Shown here one piece after another: positions 18,832 to 27,461 of a stretch of 64,000 nucleotides of DNA (the first letter of the stretch is position 1; each line of letters begins with the position of its first letter). The translations under genes and the position numbers were made by a program. The stretch spans positions 434,001 to 498,000 of the forward strand of contig NZ_LYPL01000002.1 of assembly GCF_001662075.1 (NCBI RefSeq). The letters are read 5' to 3'. This stretch comes from Rhizobium bangladeshense (GTDB taxonomy: Bacteria > Pseudomonadota > Alphaproteobacteria > Rhizobiales > Rhizobiaceae). The notes under the pieces were generated by a model. The model was not told the origin of the DNA, ran no database searches, and saw only the letters and a list, made by a program, of their open reading frames with translations.

Positions 18832-21162
18832 TTAGTTGGAGAGGGTATCTGAACCGATCTTGATGTCGCCGAGCGTGCGGAACGTCAACCGCGCGCCGAT
18901 CGTCCAGTCGCTTGCCGACTCGTCTTCGGAATCCCTGCTGTCCGTATAGGCGATCGTGAAGATCGTGCATTCGTCCTCATAGGAAAGGCCGAGCGTCCGG
19001 CGGCTGATTACATCATTGTTCAGATCCCAGGCGATGCCGCCGAAGATCGACCAGTAGTCCTTGAACTTGACTCTGCTGCTGGTCTGGATCTCGTCGTTGT
19101 CCTCGGCGAAGCCATAGGCCGGCTGGGCGCTGAGATGGGTGTAGGTCACCTGCGTCTGGAAGGTATCGTTCTGGTAGGCCGTCGTCAGGTCTCCGCGCCG
19201 GAACTCGAAATCCTTCTCGTCGAGACGGTAGGAGGCGGCGACGGACACACCGTATGGCGTTTCGACGCCGCCGAGACCGACATAATCGGACCGATCGGTT
19301 TCGAGGCCCGAATCCGCGCCGACATTGACGAGGTCGTCGGTCGCGAACGAGTTCTGGCCGGCGATCTGGTAAGACTGGCCGAAAATGCCGTGCAGCTTGT
19401 AACCGCTGTCGAAGGTCCCGGTATACTGGACGCCGACATTGGCGCGGGTGCCGCCTTCGATACGGTCGTAGCCTGAGAACTTGTCGCGGTCGAAAAGCGA
19501 CGTGGCATCAAAGACGAAGCTTTGCGCATCCTCGTTCGGCAGCCGGCCTGCGAGTTGCTCGTCGGGACGGGCATAGATCTGCGCGATCGGCTCGAGGATA
19601 TGGGTGCTGTTTTCCGTCGTCATCAGAATTGGATAACGCATCTCCAGCCCGGCGGTGAGCATCGAACGGGTGGCGGAATTGTCGTCAAGGTAATTGCCGG
19701 CGTAACCGGTCGGATCGTTCATGTTCAGCGCGAAAGCGTCGCCGCGGGCGGCCAGAAGCGGCGTGATCACCAGGCCGGTCGGCGTGACGTAGGTGCGTTT
19801 CCACTGAAGTTCGGCGGTCAGGCGCGACGTCTGGCCCTTTAGGCCGCGGAAGCGGTCGAAACCGTCGACAGTATAAAAGTCGTCATGTGTGCGCGAAATA
19901 TTCGTCAGGTTGACGTCCGCGGACAGTTCGCCGCCTGCAAGCGGCTGAGGCGCTACATAATGATAATCGAGCGAGGGATAGACGATCGCCTGCTGTTTCT
20001 CGGCGGTGTTCGTGCGGTCGGCATCTTGGACGTCGAAATAAAACGCCCGCATGTCGAAATAATTCCGTTTGCCGAGCCCGGTCAGGTAGATCTGGTTCGT
20101 GCGATCCGTGCCGCTCAGGCCGCGGAGCTTGTAGGTCTTCGAGAAATTGTTGTCGCTCTGCATCATGACGTCCCAGCCGAACGTCCAGCGCGGATTGATG
20201 CGGAACTCCGCCTTTGACGCCACCATGCCGCGCTGATCGGCTTCGGCATCGCTGGTACCGGAGCTGAAATTGCCCGGGCTCGCTTGGTCGATGCCGGCGA
20301 CGCGCAGGATATGCGTGCCGTTTTCGAAGCGCTGACGGAACTCGCCTTCGACGAGGAAGCCCTGGGCCGTGTAGCCGGTTGCGGTGACCGTCGCATCCAT
20401 GCTCGGCGAGATCACGTAATAATAAGGAATGGAAAGACCGAAGCCGAGATTCTGCGACAGGCTCATCGTCGGGAACAGGAAGCCGGACTTGCGCTTCACC
20501 GTATTGTCGGGAACCTCGATGAACGGCACGAAAGCAATCGGGTAACCGAGCAGCTCGAAGCGGGCCCGCTCCAGACGGATCGTATGGGTCTCGCCGTTCT
20601 GGATCACGCGCTTGGCCTTGACCTGCCAGAAGGGCGCACGCTTCGGATCTTCGGCGCAGGGAAGGCAGGCGGTGTAGACGCCTTTGTTGAGAATCATCTT
20701 CGTGCCGCCGACACGCTCGCCGCTTTCGGCGACGATACGCGTGTTGTCGGAGGTCTCGATGCGCAGCGAGTTCAGGAACCCGTCGGCAAAATTGTCGGTC
20801 ACGTCCAGGTTGTCGGCATAGATGCGGTTGCCGTCCGGGCTGACGAGTTCGACATTGCCGATCGCCATCATCCGGCCGGTCTTCTGATTGTACTCGACCT
20901 TCTGCGCGACCATTTTGTAGCCGCCATAGTTGATCTGGACGCCGCCGACCGCCGAGACGAGCTCGGCGTCACGGTTATAGACGAGTTCATTGGCCGAAAG
21001 CAGAAGCTTGGCCCCTTCGGGAATCTCATTCTCGATATTTTGCTCAGGCGTGCTGGCCTGGCCGTAGGAGGCCGGGGCGCTGCCGAAATAGGAACATAGA
21101 GCCGCACCGACAAGCAGGGCAACCAGTTGTTTACTAAAATACTTGCGGTCGCCTACCGCCAC
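18832..21162 (-). CDS. lptD: LPS-assembly protein LptD
   Basis: Outer membrane beta-barrel that inserts lipopolysaccharide into the outer leaflet. 776 residues: signal peptide (1-35), an LptA-like OstA domain (about 50-180, with ANELVYNRDAELVSAVGG) and a large C-terminal barrel. It has paired cysteines only in the CLPC region and near the C-terminus (DECTIF). The GTG start at 21162 shares its first base region with the lptG stop (TAGTG) and has GAGGA upstream. The surA-like gene follows after a 183-base gap. Confidence 0.95.
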   Translation of the reverse strand: MAVGDRKYFSKQLVALLVGAALCSYFGSAPASYGQASTPEQNIENEIPEGAKLLLSANELVYNRDAELVSAVGGVQINYGGYKMVAQKVEYNQKTGRMMAIGNVELVSPDGNRIYADNLDVTDNFADGFLNSLRIETSDNTRIVAESGERVGGTKMILNKGVYTACLPCAEDPKRAPFWQVKAKRVIQNGETHTIRLERARFELLGYPIAFVPFIEVPDNTVKRKSGFLFPTMSLSQNLGFGLSIPYYYVISPSMDATVTATGYTAQGFLVEGEFRQRFENGTHILRVAGIDQASPGNFSSGTSDAEADQRGMVASKAEFRINPRWTFGWDVMMQSDNNFSKTYKLRGLSGTDRTNQIYLTGLGKRNYFDMRAFYFDVQDADRTNTAEKQQAIVYPSLDYHYVAPQPLAGGELSADVNLTNISRTHDDFYTVDGFDRFRGLKGQTSRLTAELQWKRTYVTPTGLVITPLLAARGDAFALNMNDPTGYAGNYLDDNSATRSMLTAGLEMRYPILMTTENSTHILEPIAQIYARPDEQLAGRLPNEDAQSFVFDATSLFDRDKFSGYDRIEGGTRANVGVQYTGTFDSGYKLHGIFGQSYQIAGQNSFATDDLVNVGADSGLETDRSDYVGLGGVETPYGVSVAASYRLDEKDFEFRRGDLTTAYQNDTFQTQVTYTHLSAQPAYGFAEDNDEIQTSSRVKFKDYWSIFGGIAWDLNNDVISRRTLGLSYEDECTIFTIAYTDSRDSEDESASDWTIGARLTFRTLGDIKIGSDTLSN

Positions 21163-22250
21163 TAGCCGTCCTCCTGATGAAGCAAAATAGTCGCGCCCAA
21201 GGCCAGCGCGACGACCACTGGTATCCAGGTCGCCACGAAGGGAGGCACGACTCCACTGCTTCCGAATGCTTTTACAAGCACGGTGATGACATAAAGCATG
21301 AAGCCTGACAGGATTCCACCCAGAATCACGGGGCGGGATTGGTTGAACCGGCTAAATTTTAGGGACACTGTTGCAGCAATGAGAGTCATGGCCACCAGCA
21401 GCAATGGCTGGGACAACAGAGAGTTGAATTGCGTCTCCAATGCCTTGGTCGAGATGCCGAAGGATTTGGCTGCCGCGATGCGGTTGGAAAGGTCAAAGAA
21501 ACCAATTGTTTCCGGCGCTGTCAGCCGCTCCTGGACGAAATCCTGTTTCAGATTGGTGCGAAGTTGGACCGAAGCTTTGCGCAGCGGGATTTCCCCAGGC
21601 TTACGCTCAACGACGCCGTTAAGCTGCCAGTAACCATCTTCCAACTTTGCCGTGGCGGCATCCTGTCTCAGAATGACTCGGCCGCTTGAATCGAAATGGA
21701 TCAACACGGCGTCAACCAGCTTGGTGCCGTTCTCCTGGACCGTCTGGGCGCCGATGATCACATCGTCGCGGCCGCTGATCTGGCGCAGCCACGGAATCTG
21801 CGGCGCCTTGCGCAGAACCGCGTTTTCGCCGCGCCAGTCGGATTCGACGAGCAGTGCCTGGCGCTGCCCCCAGGCGGCAAGCGGATTGAGCGCCGTCATC
21901 GTCAGCACGCCGAGCGCCAGCGAGCCGGCGATGAAGGGAAACATGAACTGCCAGACCGAGATGCCGGCCGCGCGGGTGACGACGAGCTCATATTTGCGAT
22001 TGAGCCCGATCAGCACAGTCATGCCGACGAAGAGCGCGATGAAAGGAATTGTCTGCTGCAGGATGAGCGGCAGGCGGACGGCGGTCATCACGATGCCGCC
22101 ACCGATGGTGTAGCCCGGCAGACCGGACATGCGGCCCGCAGTCTCGCTGAAATCGAGGAGGAAGGCGATCGCCGACACGCCGATCAGGAACCAGCCCGTC
22201 GTCGCCAGATAGCGGCGAAAGAAATAGCGCGACAATGTCCCGAACATCAT
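21162..22250 (-). CDS. lptG: LPS export ABC transporter permease LptG
   Basis: Inner membrane permease that with LptF and LptB extracts LPS. 362 residues, starting MMFGTLSRYFFRRYLATTGWFL, with two transmembrane segments pairs flanking a periplasmic jellyroll-type domain. The first ATG of the ATGATG start at 22250 overlaps the lptF stop in an ATGA arrangement. The frame extends upstream inside lptF but only as an overlapping non-coding frame. The stop overlaps the lptD start. Confidence 0.94.
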   Translation of the reverse strand: MMFGTLSRYFFRRYLATTGWFLIGVSAIAFLLDFSETAGRMSGLPGYTIGGGIVMTAVRLPLILQQTIPFIALFVGMTVLIGLNRKYELVVTRAAGISVWQFMFPFIAGSLALGVLTMTALNPLAAWGQRQALLVESDWRGENAVLRKAPQIPWLRQISGRDDVIIGAQTVQENGTKLVDAVLIHFDSSGRVILRQDAATAKLEDGYWQLNGVVERKPGEIPLRKASVQLRTNLKQDFVQERLTAPETIGFFDLSNRIAAAKSFGISTKALETQFNSLLSQPLLLVAMTLIAATVSLKFSRFNQSRPVILGGILSGFMLYVITVLVKAFGSSGVVPPFVATWIPVVVALALGATILLHQEDG

Positions 22251-23428
22251 TGGGCAGCGCCCCCGCCGGACCTGCTGGTCGCGGCAAGTAGTCTTTCCTG
22301 CATCCGTCTCCAGGAGGCCGATATCCGCTCCCAGATGAACGAAGGCATGACCAGCCGCTTGTGCATGCTGAGGAAGATGATCGAGACGATGCTGCTGACG
22401 ATCGGGATGGCGTAGAGAACGGCGATATATTCCGGATCGGTGTCTATCTGGTTCGCCGCGTAGAACGCAGCCCATCGGAACGCGAAGGCATAGGCGAGCG
22501 CGCTCACCATCGGATGCAGCCGTGCTTCGCGATGCGACCGCGCATCGCCGGCGATCGCCAGCGAAAACAAGGCAAAGACGACAGGCAGGATCCAGTCCGT
22601 CAGCCGCCGATGCAGTTCGGCGCGATAGCTCTGCGGCCGGATCGTAAAGTCCTTGTCGTTCGGATCCGGATTGAACAGGAACCACAGGTCGCGGTCGCTG
22701 GCTTTCAGCGTCGCCTGACCGCGGCTCTCCGTCATGTCAGAGAGGTCGAAGGAATAAGAATCGAAATTGATGACCGAGACGTTGCCGTCAGGCGTTTTGC
22801 GGTGCACCTCGCCGTCATGCATGATCAGCGTCGTGCCGGTGTCGTCGACCGCGCCTTCCTTGGCGTAATAGATCAGCTCGTAGGCCGGGTCCCGCTCGTC
22901 GGCGACGAACAGGCCTTTTAGCATTCGGCCCGCCAGACGTTTCGAGATCTGCACATAGAGACCCTCGTCGATCTTGCGGAAGGTTTTTTCCTCGATAACC
23001 GAGGAGAGCAGATCGGCATAGGTTTCGGCGATCATCTGGCGCGCCACGGTCTTTGCCCGCGGCTCGACGATATTGTCGACGAAGAAGGAAAAGACGCTGA
23101 TGACGGCGGCAAGCAGCAGGATCGGGCGGATCAGAATGCTGCGCCGTGCCCCGGCCGCATCGATGACGGTCAGCTCGGAATCGTTGTTCATCGTCGTCAG
23201 CGTCTGGGTGATGGCGATGACAAGCGCGAAGGGCAGCACGACAGGAATGATCGACGGCAGGATCATCGTCGCCAGCTTGGCGAACGACCCGATCGACTGG
23301 CCGCTGTCGGTGACGAGGTTGATGCGCTGCAGCACCTGAGTCGTCCAAATGATCGCCAGCACGGGCAGGAGCGCCACGAGAAACATCTGGCCGACGCGCC
23401 GCAATATGTATGTCTCGAGTAGTTTCAT
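22247..23428 (-). CDS. lptF: LPS export ABC transporter permease LptF
   Basis: Partner permease of LptG. 393 residues from ATG 23428 (MKLLETYILRRVGQMF), with AAGGG six bases upstream; a 27-residue upstream extension looks non-native. The permease has N-terminal and C-terminal membrane segments and a central periplasmic domain. First gene of the LPS-transport operon; lptB, lptA and lptC are not in this window. Confidence 0.94.
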   Translation of the reverse strand: MKLLETYILRRVGQMFLVALLPVLAIIWTTQVLQRINLVTDSGQSIGSFAKLATMILPSIIPVVLPFALVIAITQTLTTMNNDSELTVIDAAGARRSILIRPILLLAAVISVFSFFVDNIVEPRAKTVARQMIAETYADLLSSVIEEKTFRKIDEGLYVQISKRLAGRMLKGLFVADERDPAYELIYYAKEGAVDDTGTTLIMHDGEVHRKTPDGNVSVINFDSYSFDLSDMTESRGQATLKASDRDLWFLFNPDPNDKDFTIRPQSYRAELHRRLTDWILPVVFALFSLAIAGDARSHREARLHPMVSALAYAFAFRWAAFYAANQIDTDPEYIAVLYAIPIVSSIVSIIFLSMHKRLVMPSFIWERISASWRRMQERLLAATSRSGGGAAQ

Positions 23429-23528
23429 GCCGGCCCTTGAAAGCACCTGCAGGCCCCAAACGGCTTGCAGGAGAATCCCTCTACGCTCTTTGTCGCGCTT
23501 TTGCGACAAGCAGGTGTCAAAAATTCAT

Positions 23529-24302
23529 TCAAATTTCAGAATTTTTTTGGCTCTGTTGCGACTCAGTTAACGCCAGCAGCGCTGCGAAGACGACAAGCGA
23601 GGACAGCCATCCGAGCGTCACGTCGGAGAGGTAATGCGCGCCGAAGGATAGCCGCATGGCCGGCGTCAGGATCGAGATCGCAACGACGGGCGGTACCAGT
23701 ACGTAGCGCAGCGATTTCGGAACGAAGAGCAGCAGGCAGAGCAGCCAGCCGGCGCTCGCCGCCTCGCCGGAGACGAAGGAGCAGTTGGATACGCATTTGC
23801 CGGCAAGCGAACCGGCCTCGACGAAATGCAGGGCGCCGCCGAAAATATCCGTCTGCACCGGCCGCGGCCGGCCCCAATGTTCCTTCAGGATGACATTGAC
23901 GAGCAGCACCGGCCCGATCAGCAGGGTTCCCAGGGCGACTTTGAGCTTGCGCGCCCGCTCGGCGTTGAAGGTTGCGCCGTGCTGCTGGTAACATTCGATG
24001 AGTTTCCACACCATCACGATCGCCACGACATAGGGGAGGCGGAAGAAGATGGTGCGCAGCAGGTCGAAGTCCCCCGAGTCGCGATAGGGAAAGCCGCCGC
24101 AGATGCTTCCGGCAGCGGCCGTCGCCTCACAATCGGTGCTCACGAAAAAAAGCTGGGAAAAATAGATGTCGATCCCGGGGAAGGCGCGAAAGACGGCAAG
24201 CAGCCCCCACCACGTCCAGAACAGCAGCATGAATGCACCGAAAGCCGTCTTCGGCAGGCGGATCGCCAGGCCCCGCCATCGATTTTTCGAAAAAACTGTC
24301 AA
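23529..24302 (-). CDS. PAP2 family membrane phosphatase with variant motif
   Basis: A 257-residue inner membrane protein with about six hydrophobic segments and PAP2 signature motifs: C1 K140-X6-R147-P148 (KEHWGRPRP) and C3 R217-X5-H223-X3-D227. Motif C2, normally PSGH, reads VSGE here (177-180), so the usual histidine is a glutamate. The family includes lipid A phosphatases LpxE and LpxF, and the position next to the LPS-transport operon fits a lipid A or undecaprenyl pyrophosphate substrate, but this is inference. The start is uncertain: a TTG at 24302 without a clear ribosome site; the next ATG is at 24230. Confidence 0.75.
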   Translation of the reverse strand: MTVFSKNRWRGLAIRLPKTAFGAFMLLFWTWWGLLAVFRAFPGIDIYFSQLFFVSTDCEATAAAGSICGGFPYRDSGDFDLLRTIFFRLPYVVAIVMVWKLIECYQQHGATFNAERARKLKVALGTLLIGPVLLVNVILKEHWGRPRPVQTDIFGGALHFVEAGSLAGKCVSNCSFVSGEAASAGWLLCLLLFVPKSLRYVLVPPVVAISILTPAMRLSFGAHYLSDVTLGWLSSLVVFAALLALTESQQSQKNSEI

Positions 24303-24378
24303 CGCGAATATCTACGAAACTGACGAAAACATGTGGGCCTGGACGGCCGCGGGCGACCATATCAAGTGTCGCAAGCCA

Positions 24379-24407
24379 TTGACAGACCCGACAAACGCGA
24401 AATTATC
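24379..24407 (+). promoter_or_regulatory. Candidate pepA promoter
   Basis: A perfect TTGACA box at 24379-24384, a 17-base spacer and ATTATC at 24402-24407, 40 bases before the pepA start codon. Confidence 0.5.
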
Positions 24408-24446
24408 CGCCAGGGACGGATTTCAGAGAATCCCAGCGGAGAAGAC

Positions 24447-25937
24447 ATGTCAGCAAAGTTTGAAATTTCATTCTCGAAGTCGGCGAAGCTCCATGGCGGG
24501 CTGGCGATCCTGTTGAAGACTGCGGAGGCCGACGGCGCCGCAGGTGCTGAAACGGCGGATCCGGCAGGGGTGATCGCCAAGGCTGCGAAGATCGCGCGAT
24601 TCTCCGGAAAATCCATGGCCGCGCTCGATATCGTCGCCCCGGAAGGCGCACTGGTCGAGCGCATCGTCGTTCTCGGTCTTGGCAAGGCGGCCGAACTTAC
24701 CGCCCATGACTGGCTGAAGGCCGGCGGTGCTGCGGCATCGAAAATCAAGAATACCGACAAGGCTGCCATCTTCCTCGACGTGCCCGGCCTGACGACGGAC
24801 ACGCGTGCGGTCGCTGATTTTGCGCTCGGCATGCTGCTGCGGGGCTACAGCTTCGACGCCTATAAGACAAAGAAGAATGACGACGAGGAGAAGCCGGCGA
24901 AATCCGTCAAGGTGACGATCGTCACCGCCGATGCGACGGGCGCCAAGAAGGCATTTTCCGATTCCGAAGCGATCGCAGGCGGCGTCAATCTTGCCCGTGA
25001 CCTTGTCAACGAGCCGCCGAATGCACTTGGCCCCGTCGAATTCGCCGCCAGGGCAAAGGAGCTGGAAAAGCTCGGGGTCGACGTGGAAATCCTGACGGAG
25101 AAGGAAATGCGCCGTCTGGGCATGGGCGCCTTACTCGGCGTTGCCCAGGGTTCCGTGCGCCCGCCGCGCCTGGCGGTCATGCAGTGGAAGGGCGGCAAGG
25201 GCAAGGATCGTCCGATCGCCTTCATCGGCAAGGGCGTCGTCTTCGATACCGGCGGCATTTCGATCAAGCCGGCCGCCGGCATGGAAGACATGAAGGGCGA
25301 TATGGGCGGCGCCGCCGCCGTAACCGGCCTGATGCATGTGCTCGCCTCCCGCAAGGCGACAGTCAATGCCGTCGGCATCATCGGCCTGGTCGAGAACATG
25401 CCTGATGGCAACGCCCAGCGTCCCGGTGACATCGTCACCTCCATGTCCGGCCAGACGATCGAGGTGATCAATACCGATGCCGAGGGCCGCCTCGTGCTCT
25501 GCGACGCGCTCTGGTATTGCAATGATCGCTTCAAGCCGCAGTTCATGGTCAATCTCGCCACCCTGACCGGCGCGATCGTCGTGGCACTCGGCAATGTGCA
25601 TGCCGGTCTGTTCTCCAATGACGATGAGCTTTCCGGCCAGCTGACGGCGGCCGGCCTTTCGACCAACGAGAAACTCTGGCGCATGCCGCTCGGCAAGGAT
25701 TACGACAAGCTGATCGACAGCAAATTCGCCGACATGAAGAACACCGGCGGCCGGCAGGCCGGCTCGATCACGGCAGCACATTTCCTCAAGCGTTTCGTGC
25801 AGGACACGCCCTGGGCGCATCTCGATATCGCCGGCACGGCGATGGGCTCGCCACAGGATGAGATCAACCAATCCTGGGGATCGGGCTTCGGCGTGCGCCT
25901 GCTCGACGAGCTCGTCCGCGCCCACTATGAATCCTAA
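24447..25937 (+). CDS. pepA: Leucyl aminopeptidase (M17)
   Basis: Cytosolic dimetal aminopeptidase, 496 residues. The C-terminal catalytic half carries [16 protein letters not shown], the [12 protein letters not shown] segment and the signature [11 protein letters not shown] chose the ATG at 24447 because GGAGAAG lies at 24438-24444 and upstream codons do not match the family. Its stop overlaps the holC start by one base (TAATG), a frequent pairing of pepA and holC in Proteobacteria. Confidence 0.95.
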   Translation: MSAKFEISFSKSAKLHGGLAILLKTAEADGAAGAETADPAGVIAKAAKIARFSGKSMAALDIVAPEGALVERIVVLGLGKAAELTAHDWLKAGGAAASKIKNTDKAAIFLDVPGLTTDTRAVADFALGMLLRGYSFDAYKTKKNDDEEKPAKSVKVTIVTADATGAKKAFSDSEAIAGGVNLARDLVNEPPNALGPVEFAARAKELEKLGVDVEILTEKEMRRLGMGALLGVAQGSVRPPRLAVMQWKGGKGKDRPIAFIGKGVVFDTGGISIKPAAGMEDMKGDMGGAAAVTGLMHVLASRKATVNAVGIIGLVENMPDGNAQRPGDIVTSMSGQTIEVINTDAEGRLVLCDALWYCNDRFKPQFMVNLATLTGAIVVALGNVHAGLFSNDDELSGQLTAAGLSTNEKLWRMPLGKDYDKLIDSKFADMKNTGGRQAGSITAAHFLKRFVQDTPWAHLDIAGTAMGSPQDEINQSWGSGFGVRLLDELVRAHYES

Positions 25938-26386
25938 TGACCGACATTCTCTTCTATCATCTGACCGAAACAAGGCTGGAAGACGCGCTTCCGCCGCTCA
26001 TCGACAAGAGCGTTGAGCGCGGCTGGCGCGTCGCCGTCCAGACGCGTGAGCCGGCGCGGCGCGATGCGCTCGATGCGCACCTTTGGACGTTCCGCGAAGA
26101 GAGCTTCCTGCCGCACGGCACCGACGAGGCCGATTTCGCCGAAAGCCAGCCGGTGCTTTTGACGGTCACGCCAGATAACCCCAATGCGGCGACGGTGCGT
26201 TTCATTGTCGACGGCGCCGAGCCGCCGCCGGCAGCCTCTTACGAGCGCATCGTCTTCATGTTCGACGGTCACGATCAGGAGCAACTGGAAGCGGCGCGCG
26301 CGCAATGGAAGAGGCTGAAAGGCGAGGGGCATAACCTCACCTATTGGCAGCAGACGCCGGAAGGACGATGGGAGAAGAAGGCCTGA
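25937..26386 (+). CDS. holC: DNA polymerase III subunit chi
   Basis: Links the clamp loader to single-strand binding protein. 149 residues, starting [21 protein letters not shown] and ending in the typical WKRLKGEGHNLTYWQQ region. It overlaps the pepA stop by one base. A GGTCCTTG/CAAGGACC hairpin (26401-26408, 26425-26432) follows but lacks a T run. Confidence 0.92.
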   Translation: MTDILFYHLTETRLEDALPPLIDKSVERGWRVAVQTREPARRDALDAHLWTFREESFLPHGTDEADFAESQPVLLTVTPDNPNAATVRFIVDGAEPPPAASYERIVFMFDGHDQEQLEAARAQWKRLKGEGHNLTYWQQTPEGRWEKKA

Positions 26387-26442
26387 GCAGGCCTCAGGAT
26401 GGTCCTTGCCGTCGGGCTGACAGACAAGGACCGCCAAGTGGC

Positions 26443-27369
26443 TCAATCGTGGAAGGCTTCGACGAATTTCCGCTTGCCGAGCATGAAGGCGTCGGCGACG
26501 TGGCGCAGCGGCGCCAGATCGACATCCGATTTGCCGGCCTTGATGATTTCGGCAAAGCGACGGTAGAGCGAGGGATATTCCTGCTCCGGTTCGGCGAAGG
26601 TCAGCGTCCCGTTGATCGAAAGCTTGGCGCCGCCTTCGGCAAGCACCATCTGGCCGGCTGCCGTTTCGGCGACAATGTCCCAGCTCTGCTTGCCGGTCTG
26701 GCGCCAGTCGAATTCGGCGCGAACCGGCAGGCCGTCGGCATTGCGGAAATGAATGTCGGCGGCGATCGGCGCATCGCGGTTTTCGGGAAATTCGAGCACC
26801 GCCTCAGTGATGAAGATCGGCCGCGGCAGGATGTGGGTGACGATCGACAGAGCATTGATGCCGGGATCGAAAACGCCGAGACCGCCGGCCTGCCAGATCC
26901 ATTCCTGGTTCGGATGCCAGTGGCGGACATCCTCTTTCCAGATCACATGCACGCTCTTGATCGTCGTCGAGGCAAGAAACGCCTTGGCAGCCTCGACCGC
27001 CGGCGCATAACGCGAATGCCAGCTGGCAAAGAGCGACGCGCTCTGCTTTGCGGCAAGCGCCTCGAGATCGGCCACTTCGCTCAGCGTCGCGCCGGGCGGC
27101 TTTTCCAGGAAGACGTGCTTGCCGGCGACGAGCGCCTTATAGGCTGCCTCATAGCGGTATTGCGGCGGCATGCAGAGCGAAACAGCGTCGATCGAGGGCT
27201 CGGCGTCGAGCATGGCGTCGATCGTGGTGTAACTTTTGATGCCGTCGACCGTGCCGTGACGGCTTGCCGTGGCGACAAGCTCGAAATCCGGGTTGTTGGC
27301 GATGGAGGGAAGGTGCTGGTCGCGGACGATCTTGCCGACGCCGACGATGGCGAGATTGATAGGGGACAT
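26443..27369 (-). CDS. D-galactose 1-dehydrogenase-like oxidoreductase
   Basis: An NAD(P)-dependent sugar dehydrogenase of the Gfo/Idh/MocA family, 308 residues. A Rossmann domain (AIVGVGKIVRDQHLP) is followed by the EKPP motif at 89-92 and a C-terminal domain containing KEDVRHWHP and GGLGVFDPGINALS. The whole pattern resembles bacterial D-galactose 1-dehydrogenase, the first step of the oxidative De Ley-Doudoroff route. No other galactose genes are adjacent, so the substrate is inferred from similarity only; L-arabinose or D-fucose are alternatives. Confidence 0.8.
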   Translation of the reverse strand: MSPINLAIVGVGKIVRDQHLPSIANNPDFELVATASRHGTVDGIKSYTTIDAMLDAEPSIDAVSLCMPPQYRYEAAYKALVAGKHVFLEKPPGATLSEVADLEALAAKQSASLFASWHSRYAPAVEAAKAFLASTTIKSVHVIWKEDVRHWHPNQEWIWQAGGLGVFDPGINALSIVTHILPRPIFITEAVLEFPENRDAPIAADIHFRNADGLPVRAEFDWRQTGKQSWDIVAETAAGQMVLAEGGAKLSINGTLTFAEPEQEYPSLYRRFAEIIKAGKSDVDLAPLRHVADAFMLGKRKFVEAFHD

Positions 27370-27461
27370 GGTGCTTCGCTCGGGCTTGTATGAAAAGTAT
27401 GATTTATTGAGCTTCTTTTAGCAGAAAGAAGAGCGTCGACAAGCTCTGCTCCTCCATTATC

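Noticed and set aside
26401..26432. Hairpin GGTCCTTG/CAAGGACC after holC as a terminator
   Set aside because: Stem of 8 bp with a 16-base loop and no T run on either strand; kept only as a remark in the holC entry.
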